A stretch of 64,000 nt of DNA from Actinomadura sp. 6K520. GTDB lineage: Bacteria > Actinomycetota > Actinomycetes > Streptosporangiales > Streptosporangiaceae. The DNA is taken from assembly GCF_004349245.1 (NCBI RefSeq), contig NZ_SMLC01000007.1:1-64000 (forward strand), given 5' to 3'. Position numbers and translations under genes: made by a program. A model generated the notes under the pieces. It made no database searches, had not been told where the DNA came from, and worked only from the letters and a program-made list of their open reading frames with translations. Positions 19,657 to 29,250 of the stretch are shown piece after piece (the first letter of the stretch is position 1; each line of letters starts with the position of its first letter).

Positions 19657-20430
19657 TCACCGCCCGCGCTCTTCGCTGATGGAGTTCGCTCCGTCGACCG
19701 TGATGAGCTGACCCGTGATGTACGACGCGCCTTCATCAGCGAGGAACGCGATCGCGTGCGCTACTTCGTCTGCGGTGCCGGACCGGCCGACGGGCGTGGC
19801 CGCACCCAACACCCGCTCGTAGTCGGAGGCGGATGAAGTGTCAATCCATCCCGGAGCGACGGCGTTCACTGTGATGCCCGCCGCAGCCATGTCGATCGCC
19901 GTCGCACGCGTCAGTCCGACAACGCCGGCCTTCGCCGCGTGATAGGCGACATCGCCGGCATAAGCGGCAACCGGCCCCGACACCGACGACACATTGACGA
20001 TGCGGCCGTAGCCGGCCGCCTGCATGAGGCGCGCCACACCGCGGATCATCAGGAACGACGTGGTCAGGTTTCGATCGAGCGAGGCATGCCAGTCGTCAAG
20101 GGACAGTCCGTCGATCGCGCCCGACGTGTACGAGCCGGACACGGAAGTCATCCCGGCGTTGTTGACGAGGATGTCGATGCCGCCGAACGAGTCCGACGCG
20201 CACGCGACGACGCCATCCACATCGGCGGGATCAGTAAGGTCCGCGACCACCCCTTCCGTGCGGATGCCGGCGGCGCGCAGTTCTGCGACCCGCTCGAAGA
20301 TGCGATCCGTCGTTGACGTGATCACCACCCGACTTCCGCCGGCGCCGAGAAGACGGGCTGCCGCGAACCCGATACCGTGCGCGCTTCCCGCGCCGGTGAT
20401 GATGGCGACTCTCTGTGTCATCGTGGTCAT
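19657..20430 (-). CDS. short-chain dehydrogenase/reductase (FabG-like)
   Basis: The 257-aa classical SDR starts at ATG 20430 behind GGAAGG. It has TGAGSAHGIG at 12-20 for NAD(P) binding, NNAG near 90-93, a catalytic Ser in VSSVSG, Y163-x-x-x-K167 (YHAAK) and the PGWIDT substrate loop. It reduces or oxidises an alcohol/ketone, but the substrate cannot be read from the sequence. It is the promoter-distal member of a minus-strand set with the DUF5996 relic, a flavodoxin-fold oxidoreductase and a GNAT. Confidence 0.9.
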   Translation of the reverse strand: MTTMTQRVAIITGAGSAHGIGFAAARLLGAGGSRVVITSTTDRIFERVAELRAAGIRTEGVVADLTDPADVDGVVACASDSFGGIDILVNNAGMTSVSGSYTSGAIDGLSLDDWHASLDRNLTTSFLMIRGVARLMQAAGYGRIVNVSSVSGPVAAYAGDVAYHAAKAGVVGLTRATAIDMAAAGITVNAVAPGWIDTSSASDYERVLGAATPVGRSGTADEVAHAIAFLADEGASYITGQLITVDGANSISEERGR

Positions 20431-20445
20431 GGTTGAACCTTCCGT

Positions 20446-20962
20446 TCAGCTGTCCCGTCGGTCATCGCTTGAGGCCGGCTTGATGCTGCGGCCACCGGTA
20501 CGGGTCGTCCTCCAGGCGCTTCCGGTCCCACCCGTCACCCAGTCGCCGCAGTCGGGGGCCCCACCGGGGTGCGCCGGCGCCTCGCGTCCGGAGAAGCGGG
20601 TGCACGCCAGGTCCATGGCGCCCCAGAAGAAGTGCACCGGACTGACCTTCCCGACGAAGTGCGACCGGAACTCGCCCATCACCCGGTCCGCCTGCGTCAA
20701 TTGGCGCCAGAAGATCTGGGCCGCCTCGAAGTCGAAGAGTCCGCCGCGGTGGGGGATTGCGCCTGTGGTCAGACCGCGGGGGCTGACGTAGAGCGTGACC
20801 TGCCACCAGTGGTTGAGCAGCGGGGCTTGCGAGAGCCGGATCTTGCCGACGATCTGTGCCCACATGTGCAAGGTGTCGCGGGTCTCGGTCCAATCCTCGA
20901 CCCGCAGGCGCGACCAGGGTTGCGGTGTGTTGTCGGGATTCGCCTGTGTTCTCCTGTCGACG
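20446..20962 (-). pseudogene. DUF5996 family gene, internally deleted
   Basis: Two separated DUF5996 blocks are joined in frame: LHMWAQIVGKIRLSQAPLLNHWW plus YVSPRGLTTGAIP (N-terminal part), then FWRQLTQADRVMGEFRSHF, VSPVHFFWGAMDL and FSGREAPAHPGG. About 100 residues that should separate them are absent, as is the normal C-terminus. No convincing start precedes the first block. DUF5996 has no known function. Confidence 0.75.
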
Positions 20963-20964
20963 CT

Positions 20965-21702
20965 CTATCGGTGCTCTGGATTGGCCTGGTCGGGGGCGCA
21001 GCCGGCGTCCCACTCGCTGCGACGGTTGCCGTAGGCCGGGACGCCGCCCGCGTCCCGCAGCAGAGTCGCAAGGTGCATCAGGTTGTAGGTCATGAAGGTG
21101 GTGTTGCGGTTGGTGAAGTCGTTCTCGGGGCCACCCGACCCGGGATCGAGGTAGGACGGCCCCGGCCCGACCGGTCCGATCCAGCCCGCGTCGGACTGCG
21201 GCGGGATGGTGAAGCCGAGGTGCTGGAGGCTGTAGAGCAGGTTCATCGCGCAGTGCTTGATGCCGTCCTCGTTGCCGGTGATGAGGCAGCCGGCGACGCG
21301 GCCGTAGTAGGCGTACTGGCCTACGTCGTTGAGCAAGCCGGAGCAGCCGTAGAGCCGCTCGACGACCCGCTTCATCACCGAGCTGTTGTCGCCGAGCCAG
21401 ATCGGCCCCGCGAGGACCATGATGTCTGCGGCCAGGACCTTCTCGAACATCGTCGGCCACTCGTCGACCTCCGCGCCGTGCTCGGTCATGTCGGGCCACA
21501 CCCCGGTCGCGATCTCGTGGTCGATGGCCCGGATGACCTCGACCGCGACACCGTGCTCCTCCATGATCCGCGTGCTGACACCCACCAGCCCGTCGGTGTG
21601 GCTCGGCTCCGGCGAACGCTTCAGCGTCGCGTTGACGAAGACGGCCCTCAGGCCGTCGAACTGGGGCGTCACGGCCGCTGCGCCTCCTGCTGGCTCTGCC
21701 AT
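20965..21702 (-). CDS. flavodoxin-fold NAD(P)H-dependent oxidoreductase
   Basis: The 245-aa protein starts at ATG 21702 (RBS GGAG). AVFVNATLKRSPEPSHTD at ~20-37 is the FMN phosphate loop of the NADPH-dependent FMN-reductase family. LAGPIWLGDNSS at ~98-109 is the conserved flavin-contact strand. GCLITGNEDG follows. Members reduce quinones, azo compounds or iron with NADPH using FMN. It has one cytosolic domain and no membrane segment. It starts 8 bp after the GNAT gene upstream, which implies one operon. Confidence 0.85.
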   Translation of the reverse strand: MAEPAGGAAAVTPQFDGLRAVFVNATLKRSPEPSHTDGLVGVSTRIMEEHGVAVEVIRAIDHEIATGVWPDMTEHGAEVDEWPTMFEKVLAADIMVLAGPIWLGDNSSVMKRVVERLYGCSGLLNDVGQYAYYGRVAGCLITGNEDGIKHCAMNLLYSLQHLGFTIPPQSDAGWIGPVGPGPSYLDPGSGGPENDFTNRNTTFMTYNLMHLATLLRDAGGVPAYGNRRSEWDAGCAPDQANPEHR

Positions 21703-21710
21703 GTCGACTC

Positions 21711-22025
21711 CTAGTCGCTGACCTTGGACGGGGGTGCGTTGAAGAGCAGGTCCTGGTAGTCAGGATGGTTGCGCAGCCACCCGATGATGAAGGGGCAGAT
21801 CACCAGTGTCTTCAACCGGCGCTCACGGACGTCGTCCAGTGCGGCGCGGGCCAGCACACTGCCAATTCCTCGGCCCTCGAAGGCGGGGCCGACCTCGGTG
21901 TGAGTCAGCACGACCAACTCGCTGGTCTCTTGGTATTCGACGTAACCGGCGAGACCCGATGACCGGGCCACGGCCTCGTAGCGCTGCCTGCCGGTGTTGT
22001 TGGTCACGGTGATGTCGGTGGACAT
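21711..22025 (-). CDS. GNAT-like N-acetyltransferase (YjdJ/COG2388 type)
   Basis: The 104-aa minimal acetyltransferase has VGPAFEGRGIGSVLARAALDD at ~50-70, the acetyl-CoA pyrophosphate loop, then VICPFIIGWLRNHPDYQDLL, which is characteristic of the small YjdJ-type GNATs. It starts at ATG 22025 after GGAGAGC and is the first gene of a minus-strand operon that begins beside conserved block D. The acceptor substrate is unknown. Confidence 0.85.
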   Translation of the reverse strand: MSTDITVTNNTGRQRYEAVARSSGLAGYVEYQETSELVVLTHTEVGPAFEGRGIGSVLARAALDDVRERRLKTLVICPFIIGWLRNHPDYQDLLFNAPPSKVSD

Positions 22026-22110
22026 GGGTGGTCAGCTCTCCTCTGACAAGTGACGAAAAGGGTCTGTGGGCTCCGTGCCGGACACCGGGGCTACTGACCC
22101 GAGCGTGCTG

Positions 22111-22160
22111 CTCCGAGTGACGTCTTCGCGTCGGTGAACATCACCGACCACCTGCGACTA
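22111..22160. promoter_or_regulatory. conserved intergenic block, copy D (GNAT operon)
   Basis: The core TTCGCGTCGGTG (22125-22136) is identical to copy B, though the downstream half diverges. A CTAGGTAGGTG sequence follows at 22158. It lies 102 bp upstream of the GNAT start. No LuxR gene is on its right; a decayed monooxygenase is. Confidence 0.45.
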
Positions 22161-22323
22161 GGTAGGTGCCTCGGACACCGGTCTTCACTTGACTCGGCGG
22201 TCCTCGGACCCGTTCGCGAGCCAGTGCCTCCACGAAACCCCGGGCGATTCGCTGCGCCGGCGCTGCTTGCGCGAGGAGCTCGGGGCGCTCTGTGCGCGGA
22301 GCGCTGTACGCGCACCTTCGATG

Positions 22324-23035
22324 CAGGGGTTCACCGCGACGCCGCGAACGCTCGACGATGTCCCGCCGTTCGTGTGGCACGGCTCGATCCGCACGCCCGA
22401 GATCGCCGAGCAGGCCGCTTTCTACGGCAACGGCTTTTTCGCAAACCACATCCTCGCGCCGAACCTCCACTTCAAGCCGCTGGTCGACCTCTACCGCCGG
22501 CGGTTCGAGCACTACGGCCACGGCACCGCGGACCAGGCGATCGTCGGTTTCGGCGGCCAGGCGTTCATCGCCCGCCGCTCGCAGGATGCGGTCGAGCGGT
22601 TCCGCCCCTACTTCGAGGCCTATCCCGTCTTCCGGGGGGTCGAGCCTGGAGGACTGGATGGAGCGCACGCCGCTGACCGTCGGCAGCCCGCAGGAGGTCA
22701 TCGACAAGACCCTCACGTTCCAGGAGGGCTTCGGCGACTACCAGCGCCAGCTGTTCGCGGTCGACAGCCTCGGGCTGCCGGTCGAGGTCGCCCTGGAGCA
22801 GGTCGAGCTGCTCGCCACCGAGGTCGTGCCGGTGCTCCGCAGGGAGATGGAGTCGCGGCGGGCGCCCGACGTACCCGAGGCCCCGACGCACGCGTCGCTG
22901 GTGGTCGCCAAGTACGGCGACGCCGAGACGCGCCAGCCGCGGCCGAACCCCAACCGCGGGGACAACCTGTCCGGCAGCTCGCCGTACCAGGACAGCGACC
23001 CCAGCGTCGAAGCGCACTTCCCCGTGGTGGTCTGA
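22324..23035 (+). pseudogene. FMN-dependent luciferase-like monooxygenase (CE1758 type), truncated and frameshifted
   Basis: The C-terminal ~60% of a bacterial-luciferase-fold monooxygenase is visible: DDVPPFVWHGSIRTPEIAEQ, FYGNGFFANHIL, GHGTADQAIVGFGGQ, then after a frameshift near 22640 RTPLTVGSPQEVIDKTLTF, GDYQRQLF and PEAPTHASLV. The N-terminal ~150 residues, including part of the flavin pocket, are missing. The old stop overlaps the MarR start by one base (TGATG), so they were once an operon. Confidence 0.8.
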
Positions 23036-23592
23036 TGGCTGCCGCAGCGCGACCCTCAGCCTCGTCGATCCGGCTCGCGAACGAGTCCTGGGAGGCCCTG
23101 TTCCGCGCGCAGGCCACCCTGGCCCGCGAGTTCGAGCGCGACGGCGACCGGGGCGGTCTCCCGCCCCGGGAGTACGGCGTCCTGTACGCGCTCGCGGGCG
23201 CGGACGAGGGTCTGCGGATCACCGACCTAATCGACGATGCCCTGCTTACCCAGGCAGGAGTCTCGCGGCTGGTGTCGCGGCTTGAGAGGCGCGGGCTGGT
23301 CGAGCGACGCGATGACCCGGACGACGCTCGTGCCTGCCGGATCGTGCTGACCGCCGAGGGCCGGAACGTCCAGCGGCGCGTCGGCCGTGCCCACGCGAGG
23401 CACGTCACCAGGGCGATGACCCGCGCTCTCGACCGCGAGCAGCTCGCGATCCTCCGAGACCTGACCAAGACCTTGATCTACGGGAGTGATCGCTGGCGCG
23501 CGCCACCCGCGCGGTCAGCTCTGGAATCTCAACACCAGACCGGGCACGAACCGACCCGTGTGACCACCTTGGGTGCATGGGCGACGTCATGA
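23035..23592 (+). CDS. MarR-family transcriptional regulator
   Basis: The 185-aa winged-helix protein starts at ATG 23035, overlapping the monooxygenase stop. The HTH is ITDLIDDALLTQAGVSRLVSRL (~62-83), followed by the wing LVERRDDPDDARACRIVLTAEG. The dimerisation helices are normal, and the last ~35 residues (from about YGSDRWRAPP) look like read-through beyond the usual C-terminus. It would ordinarily repress its own operon or a neighbouring oxidoreductase in response to a phenolic or oxidant ligand; the ligand is unknown. Confidence 0.88.
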   Translation: MAAAARPSASSIRLANESWEALFRAQATLAREFERDGDRGGLPPREYGVLYALAGADEGLRITDLIDDALLTQAGVSRLVSRLERRGLVERRDDPDDARACRIVLTAEGRNVQRRVGRAHARHVTRAMTRALDREQLAILRDLTKTLIYGSDRWRAPPARSALESQHQTGHEPTRVTTLGAWATS

Positions 23593-23739
23593 ACCCGCGG
23601 TAGTTTGTCGATCACTCATCAGCCATCCATCGAGACGCGCCGACGAGTCACAAGATTCCCGACAGAGTCGCTCACTGATCCTCCTGTTGGGGTTGGAGGA
23701 CCCGTCGGATGTGTCTGATTGACACGCCGATCTCTATCG

Positions 23740-24702
23740 CTAAGTCAGGCGCAAAGCATTTTCCACCTCAAGGACAGCCTTCCCGTGCAACGTGCGCTGG
23801 CGGATCAGGGCGAATGGCGTCTCGGGGTCATCCCACGGCCCGCGCCAAGTCACCTCGGCATCCAGCCGGCCCTCGGCGACCTCCGTTGCTAACAGGCTGA
23901 GGTCGTCGCCTAGTGGCGCACCTCCGTGCAAATGGAAAGTCACGAGCCGGCGGTCGTGGAGGCCGCCATGAGCATGGAAAGCACCGATCGGGAAAACCGT
24001 TTCCGCCACAGTGGCGTGCCCGACCGCCACCAGCACGCCCCCTGTTCGCAGCGCGAGGTAGCCCGCGACGAGCTGATCACCAGCCACCAGGTCGACGACG
24101 CCGTCGATTCGACCATCGATGTCGCTCGGATGGCTCACGACCTCGGCCGCGCCGAGCTCGCGGAGTCGTGGTCCGAGCTCGGTCGGACATGTGGTCGACA
24201 CGATGACGTGGGCTCCACCACGGTGCGCGAGCTGCACAGCGAATCGACCGACGCCACCGCCGGCCCCGGTGACGAGTACGCGCTTGCCCAGCGTGCCGGT
24301 GATTTGCAACGCCCGGAGGGCAGTGGTCGCTGCAACGGGCAAGGTGGCGAGGGAAGCGGCATCGGCATCAGGAGGGGCCACACCGAGCCACGTGGTCGCA
24401 ACCGCTCGGAGTTCCGCCCAGCCGCCGAGCCCGGAGTGCGTCACGACGAGCGAGCCGGCAGGCGGGCCAGACCCATCTGCGGCTGCCCGCTCAACGATGC
24501 CTGCGGAGTCCCAGCCCGGCACGACGCCGTCCGGCAGGTCGAAGATGCCAGCGTTCACCTCGCCGAAGTTCAGCCCGACGGCCTTGGTGCGCACCAGTGC
24601 TTCGTTCGGCGCCGGCACCGGAACCGGGACGTTAGCGGCCAGTCGGACTCCAACCTCGGTGCTCGCGTCGCGGACCAGGGCCCGCATCGTCGCCTCAGGC
24701 AT
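23740..24702 (-). CDS. zinc-independent MDR-family oxidoreductase (quinone reductase-like)
   Basis: The 320-aa medium-chain dehydrogenase/reductase has [26 protein letters not shown] at ~43-68, with no catalytic zinc cysteines, and [19 protein letters not shown] at ~141-159 binding NADPH. The C-terminus ends [11 protein letters not shown], typical of quinone oxidoreductase-like MDRs. It probably reduces an alpha,beta-unsaturated carbonyl or quinone. Its ATG overlaps the TGA of the NTF2-like gene upstream (TGATG), so the two are coupled. Confidence 0.9.
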   Translation of the reverse strand: MPEATMRALVRDASTEVGVRLAANVPVPVPAPNEALVRTKAVGLNFGEVNAGIFDLPDGVVPGWDSAGIVERAAADGSGPPAGSLVVTHSGLGGWAELRAVATTWLGVAPPDADAASLATLPVAATTALRALQITGTLGKRVLVTGAGGGVGRFAVQLAHRGGAHVIVSTTCPTELGPRLRELGAAEVVSHPSDIDGRIDGVVDLVAGDQLVAGYLALRTGGVLVAVGHATVAETVFPIGAFHAHGGLHDRRLVTFHLHGGAPLGDDLSLLATEVAEGRLDAEVTWRGPWDDPETPFALIRQRTLHGKAVLEVENALRLT

Positions 24703-25169
24703 CAGCTGTCCGCTTGATCAGGTTCGGCTTCGTCACTGACGAAGCCGACCACTGCTGAGGGATCGAAGTACTCACGCATCAGAGTGATCTTTCCGGCCTC
24801 AGTCTTCACGATCATGACGTAGCGCTGATCGAATTCTTGCCCAGTTGCCACGATGCGAGGGGTGCTCCGGTACTCCAGGACCGTTGCATCGGCCGCCTCG
24901 TAGAAGGCGTCGAGAACTACGTTCTCGACGCGAACCTGCCGGGGGACGACGGTGAACAGCTCGTCGATGGCCTTCCGGCCCGTGACCGACGGCAGGAGCC
25001 CACCAAAGGGGTACTCCAAGGTGGCATTGGGATCGAGCGCGTTGAGGAATGTGCCCTCAAAGGGTGCCAGACGATCTCCCAGCACCTTGACGATGATGTC
25101 CGCAATGCCGGTCGGAAACTGGGGCCCTTCGTCTTCGGCATGCTCAACGTTGGATCCCGGACTGCTCAT
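24702..25169 (-). CDS. SnoaL/NTF2-like polyketide-cyclase-fold protein
   Basis: From ATG 25169 (RBS AAGGGA) the 155-aa protein has the SnoaL-type pattern: [47 protein letters not shown] and [21 protein letters not shown]. The family includes cyclases, isomerases and small-ligand binders; no catalytic pair can be assigned. It forms an operon with the MDR oxidoreductase and could act on the same substrate. Confidence 0.85.
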   Translation of the reverse strand: MSSPGSNVEHAEDEGPQFPTGIADIIVKVLGDRLAPFEGTFLNALDPNATLEYPFGGLLPSVTGRKAIDELFTVVPRQVRVENVVLDAFYEAADATVLEYRSTPRIVATGQEFDQRYVMIVKTEAGKITLMREYFDPSAVVGFVSDEAEPDQADS

Positions 25170-25708
25170 ATCACTGTCCCTTCGCGTTGGGTACCGGCCT
25201 TTGCCGGGCAATCGGCGCTCGCTCCTCGCAATCCGCCGGAGGCTGCTGTGGCCCGCTGGTGGCCGCTTGCGACATCACAGTGCCCTCGGCCGACGAGACG
25301 TCGCATCCGTACTTCTCCCGTAGAACCCCACCGAGGAGCACGTGTCGCGCCACCGACACTGCCGTTGCCGACGGACTCAGGACCACTTCGAGCTCTGATC
25401 ACGTAGGTCTTCTCGACCGCACGTGCCCAGGTCTAGGCAGCGCGCATTCGGTAGTTGTCACTGACGCGAACGCGTCATGGTCTGCGCCAACCTGATTGCG
25501 CCCACATGTGCTGACCCGCTGGGCCAACTCTTCCCGGCTGGGGAAAAGAACCGTCCCCGGCCGGGGCGCTCTGCGGGTCCACCCCGACAAGCGGGCGAGG
25601 GCGAGGAAACGCAAGGCACGCTCCGCCCGTCATCGACGTCGACCACCGGCATGCCGGCGGAACGACGTTCCGCCAAGTCTGAGGTACGTCATCGAACAGG
25701 AAGCCAAC
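25170..25708. promoter_or_regulatory. 539-bp divergent intergenic region with a GACGCG-AA-CGCGTC palindrome
   Basis: I find no supportable gene here. At 25463-25476 lies a perfect 14-bp palindrome GACGCGAACGCGTC, midway between the divergent NTF2-like and hydrolase genes and a candidate operator. A second GC-rich stretch (25540-25680) shows no homology that I recognise. Confidence 0.4.
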
Positions 25709-26614
25709 ATGCCTACTCCAGCACAGCAGCAGATCATCGCGGTCAAGCCGATCGCCGTGCCCTTCGACGGGCGCGACGTGGACCTCCAGGTGAAGGTCAC
25801 CGCACCGAGGCAGGGCAACAACCTGCCCGTCATCGTGTTCTCGCACGGCAACGCGTGGTCGATGGACGGCTACGAGCCGCTCGTCGACCGGTGGGCGGCT
25901 GCAGGTTTCGTCGTCGTCCAGCCCACCCACCTCGACTCACGGCGCAACGCCATCGGGTTCGACGACCCGAGGTTCCAATCCATCTGGCGGGTGCGCATCG
26001 CCGACCTCCGCGCAGTCCTCGACCATCTCGATCAGGTCGTCGGCGAGGCCGGACTCGCCGACCGGGTCGACCTGGCGCGAGTGGCGCTCGTGGGCCACTC
26101 CTGGGGGGCCCAGACGGTCGGCGCGCTTCTCGGCGCTCGCGTGTTCGACGCGGCCGGCAACGCCGAGGAGGACTTCTCGTGCGAGGGCATCACCGCCGGC
26201 GTACTGATCGCAGCGACCGGGACCGGCGACTCCCTGACGCCCTTCGCGCAAGAGCACCTGTCGTTCATGCGGCCGGACTACACCACGATGACTGCGCCCG
26301 CTCTCGTCATCGCCGGCGACAAGGACCAGTCGAAGATGTCGACGCGAGGACCGGAGTGGTTCCTCGACGCATACGAGCTGAGCCCGGCGCCGAAGAGCCT
26401 CATGGTGATCCCTGACGGCGAGCACACGCTCGGCGGGATCGCCGGAGAGGCCGTGAGCGAGACGACCGACACCGATGGGGCCCGGGTCGCACTCGTGGCC
26501 GACGCCGTCAGCGCCTACCTCCTCGAGGCACTCGACGTGGACACCAGTGTCTGGTCGAAGTTCAGCGATGAGGCAGCGTCCGAACGAAGGGCCTCGTTCG
26601 CGCAGAAGAGCTGA
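25709..26614 (+). CDS. alpha/beta hydrolase (dienelactone-hydrolase/chlorophyllase-like)
   Basis: The 301-aa protein starts at ATG 25709 (RBS AGGAAG). It shows VIVFSHGNAWSMDGYEP (oxyanion loop), VALVGHSWGAQTVGALLG with the nucleophile serine near 129, a VIAGDKDQSKM acid loop and GEHTLGG histidine. There is no signal peptide. The layout matches chlorophyllase/DLH-like lipases; the substrate is unknown. It is monocistronic, with an IS end about 115 bp downstream. Confidence 0.88.
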   Translation: MPTPAQQQIIAVKPIAVPFDGRDVDLQVKVTAPRQGNNLPVIVFSHGNAWSMDGYEPLVDRWAAAGFVVVQPTHLDSRRNAIGFDDPRFQSIWRVRIADLRAVLDHLDQVVGEAGLADRVDLARVALVGHSWGAQTVGALLGARVFDAAGNAEEDFSCEGITAGVLIAATGTGDSLTPFAQEHLSFMRPDYTTMTAPALVIAGDKDQSKMSTRGPEWFLDAYELSPAPKSLMVIPDGEHTLGGIAGEAVSETTDTDGARVALVADAVSAYLLEALDVDTSVWSKFSDEAASERRASFAQKS

Positions 26615-26731
26615 CCCTCGAACTCCTCCGCCGTTCTGAGCGGCTCACCCGGTGGTCAGGCCGGGGGAGCCCTCGCGGCCGGCTCCAGAGACGGCACAAG
26701 GCCGCACTCCTGCTGCACGCGACACCACCCC

Positions 26732-27979
26732 TGCCCCTGCCGAAAACCTCGTCCGTGCAGGTCAAGCCGCATGTTCGTACTCGTTGAGGGTTCCGCCCAG
26801 ACGTTGCCGTCTTCAGACGTTCAGGTAGGCGATCTGGTCTGATTCGTTGATCGGCGGCGGCAGCGGCTTCAACGGGCGAGCATTGGCGATGCCTTGATGC
26901 GGGCGATGCTCGTTGCAGAAGGTCTCGAACTCGCCTAGTGCGGGGAGCAGGTGCCGCTGGTTCCAGATCAAAGTCCGGTCGAGGAGCTCACGGCGGCAGG
27001 TCTGCACCCACCGTTCCGTCAATGCGTTCATCCTCGGCATCCGCACCCCGGTGAGCATCGTCTGGATTCCGGCATCGGCCAGGACGGCGTCGAACGACTC
27101 GGGGAACTTGCCGTCCCGGTCGCGGATCAGGAACCGTGCCCGGCAACTCGCGTCCTCCAAGTCCATGACCAGGTTCCGGGCCGCCTGGGTCACCCACGCA
27201 GCGGTCGGGTGAGCGGTGGCGCCCAGAACCCGGACACGGCGGGTGCGATTTTCGATGACCGCCGGCACGTACATGCGGGCGCCGGCGAGGGTCACGGTAT
27301 CCACGAAGTCACACGCCAGCAGCGCCTCGGCCTGCGAGCGCAGAAACCCGCCCCAGGTCGTGGCGGAACGCTCAGGTGCCGGATCAACGCCGGCGTCCTT
27401 GAGGATCTCCCAGACGGTAGAGGCGGCTACCTTGACGCCGAGCACCAGCAACTCGCCGTGCACCCGCCGGTAACCCCAACCCGGGTTCTCCCGCACCAGT
27501 CGAAGTATCAGCCTGCGGATGGAACGGACGGTCGGTGGGCGGCCCGGCCGCTTGGGTATGGATCGAGCGGCGTGCCGACCCGCGATCAGGTCGCGGTGCC
27601 AGCGCAGCACCGTGTCCGGCCGCACCAGTAGCCGCATCCGCCGTAACACGCTGGGACGGAGTCGGTGCAGCAACGCCGCGAGCAGTGCTCGGTCCGGAAC
27701 GGTGAACCGCACCCGTGCACCGTCGAGTTGCCGCTCCAGCACGGTGATCTGGTGCCGCAGCACCAAAATCTCGGCGTCCTTCTCCCGATCGGTCATCGGC
27801 AGGAGACGCAGCACCGCGAACGCGTTGGCCGCGGTCAAGTAGGCCAGTCGCAAGAACACAGCCGCCCATCATCCCGCGACGACCGCCCTGCCGCCGCCTG
27901 TTTCGCAGCTGATCAAGCACGGCGCCCGAGCACCCCTCTACGCCTTCCACCTGCGTGGACGTAATTTTCGGCAAGCACA
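26732..27979 (-). mobile_element. complete 1.25-kb insertion sequence
   Basis: Ends are imperfect inverted repeats of about 33 bp: left TGCCCCTGCCGAAAACC, right (reverse complement) TGTGCTTGCCGAAAATT. They flank one intact transposase gene. Relatives occur at 3561, 7229, 37964-39216 and 50532. I see no clear target duplication, so the flanks may have been rearranged. Confidence 0.88.
26813..27859 (-). CDS. rve-superfamily DDE transposase (IS3/IS481-like)
   Basis: The 348-aa single-ORF transposase has an N-terminal coiled region (DAEILVLRHQITVLERQL) and an HTH/linker (VLRWHRDLIAGRHA, WGYRRVHGELLVLGVKV). The integrase core has D in CDFVDTVTL, D in FLIRDRDGKF and E in ALTERWVQTCRRELLDR. It is followed by NEHRPHQGIANARPLKPLPPPI. 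All three acidic residues are present, so this is the only potentially active copy in the window and could mobilise the decayed relatives in trans. Confidence 0.92.
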   Translation of the reverse strand: MFLRLAYLTAANAFAVLRLLPMTDREKDAEILVLRHQITVLERQLDGARVRFTVPDRALLAALLHRLRPSVLRRMRLLVRPDTVLRWHRDLIAGRHAARSIPKRPGRPPTVRSIRRLILRLVRENPGWGYRRVHGELLVLGVKVAASTVWEILKDAGVDPAPERSATTWGGFLRSQAEALLACDFVDTVTLAGARMYVPAVIENRTRRVRVLGATAHPTAAWVTQAARNLVMDLEDASCRARFLIRDRDGKFPESFDAVLADAGIQTMLTGVRMPRMNALTERWVQTCRRELLDRTLIWNQRHLLPALGEFETFCNEHRPHQGIANARPLKPLPPPINESDQIAYLNV

Positions 27980-27990
27980 CCGCCGAAACG

Positions 27991-28035
27991 CGGAATTGTC
28001 CATCTCGTGTCCACCAAGACCCGGAATTGTCCATC
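27991..28035. repeat. paired CGGAATTGTCCATC repeats (IS21-type end relic?)
   Basis: Two direct copies of the 14-mer lie at 27991-28004 and 28022-28035, separated by GTCCACCAAGAC-type sequence. Such tandem terminal repeats are typical of IS21-like ends. No istA/istB remains. The rest of 27980-28287 has no recognisable gene. Confidence 0.45.
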
Positions 28036-28287
28036 ATTCCGCGGAACCTACCCCCCTGTAGGGTCCGGATGATCATGAGCACTCGCCGGCCGCTGACCTG
28101 CGGCACTCTGACGGGTGAGCAATGATGCCTTGCTGGCGTTCCGGATGATCACGAGAAATGAGGCTCGGGCACGATCCGCGAATTGCGTCCCGCAACGCCA
28201 GAGCGTGGGAGGTCTTCCGTCGCCGCGCCCACGCGGTCAGCACCAAGGTTCCTAGTCGGAAACACCACCGCTTCGGGCTCAGCATCA

Positions 28288-29250
28288 CTAGAAGTCAGGG
28301 CCGGGGCCGTAGACTGCACTGGCCTCATCCTTGCGGCCAAGCGCCCCCAGGTTCGCGCTCAGCCGGATGCGGACCCGTTCGGTCCGGTCGTCTTTCTTGC
28401 CCAGGAGCCGTTCGTACCGGTGCAGCACATCGGTATTCAACTCCCTGGCGGTCTCGTGGTCACCCATCTTCTGCAGCGTGATCGCGACATTTTCAGCCGC
28501 GAGCAGGGTCGACAGGTTGTCGGTTCCGAAGAGGCGCCGGTTTCGTTCGTGCACGTCCCGGTAGGTGGCGAGCGCCATCTCGTACTCGCCTAGCCCGAAG
28601 AGGCTGGTGGCGAGCTGGGTCGTGGCGTACAAGGTTGTCCTGTCGTCGCCGCCGAGAACGCGGGTGCAGACGCTTACGGTGTCCTGGCTCAACCGCAGCG
28701 CTTGGTGATAGTCCTCGACGTTATTGAAGCACCTGCAGAGATCCGCGGTCGCATGCAGTGTCACCGCATGGTTCGCGCCGTGGGCTTCGGTTCGCAGTTG
28801 CACCGTTTCACGCAGCAGGGGAAGCGCCGTGTTGCCGTCGCCGATGTCGAGCAGGCACAGCGCGCAGTACTCGGCGGCGCTAACCCGGTCCGCATGCCGC
28901 ATGCCTAGTTCCGCGCTCCAGCGGTGGTAGACGTCCTGGGCCAGGACCGCGCCGAGGTCGCTCCGGTTATTCGTGTGCAGATGCCACAGCAGGTCCAGCA
29001 CGAGAGCCCGGAACTGTTCTGGCTTCCCTATGGGTACGCCTGTCTGTGAGGTGAAGCCGAGCAGGACCCGCAGGTCCGATGTGAGCGTGTCCCAGTCATC
29101 CTCGGCGTCTCGGTCGGCTGGGTCGAGTGAGGGGACGGCGGCGAGTCGGTCCCGGGCCTGTTCGCATGCCCTCGCCAGGTCTGCGGTCTGGGTCCGGAAG
29201 ATCTCCTGGATGTCGCGGTGCGCGCGCTGGATCGTCTCGCCGGCTGTCAT
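28288..29250 (-). CDS. tetratricopeptide-repeat protein of the SARP-STAND operon
   Basis: The 320-aa protein consists of an N-terminal helical region and at least four kinesin-light-chain-like TPRs of about 42 residues (DIGDGNTALPLLRETVQL, NVEDYHQALRLSQDTVSV, GLGEYEMALATYRDVHER, KMGDHETARELNTDVLHR). It has no enzymatic motif. Its ATG overlaps the stop of the 1503-aa ATPase gene by four bases (ATGA), so it is co-translated with it and is a likely interaction partner or adaptor. The sequence after the last repeat ends VYGPGPDF; the gene appears complete. Confidence 0.88.
   Translation of the reverse strand: MTAGETIQRAHRDIQEIFRTQTADLARACEQARDRLAAVPSLDPADRDAEDDWDTLTSDLRVLLGFTSQTGVPIGKPEQFRALVLDLLWHLHTNNRSDLGAVLAQDVYHRWSAELGMRHADRVSAAEYCALCLLDIGDGNTALPLLRETVQLRTEAHGANHAVTLHATADLCRCFNNVEDYHQALRLSQDTVSVCTRVLGGDDRTTLYATTQLATSLFGLGEYEMALATYRDVHERNRRLFGTDNLSTLLAAENVAITLQKMGDHETARELNTDVLHRYERLLGKKDDRTERVRIRLSANLGALGRKDEASAVYGPGPDF

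Noticed and set aside
27991-28150. CRISPR-like repeats (AATTGTCCATC and CCGGATGATCA pairs)
   Set aside because: There are only two copies of each, with unequal spacing and no cas genes. IS-end repeats are a better explanation.
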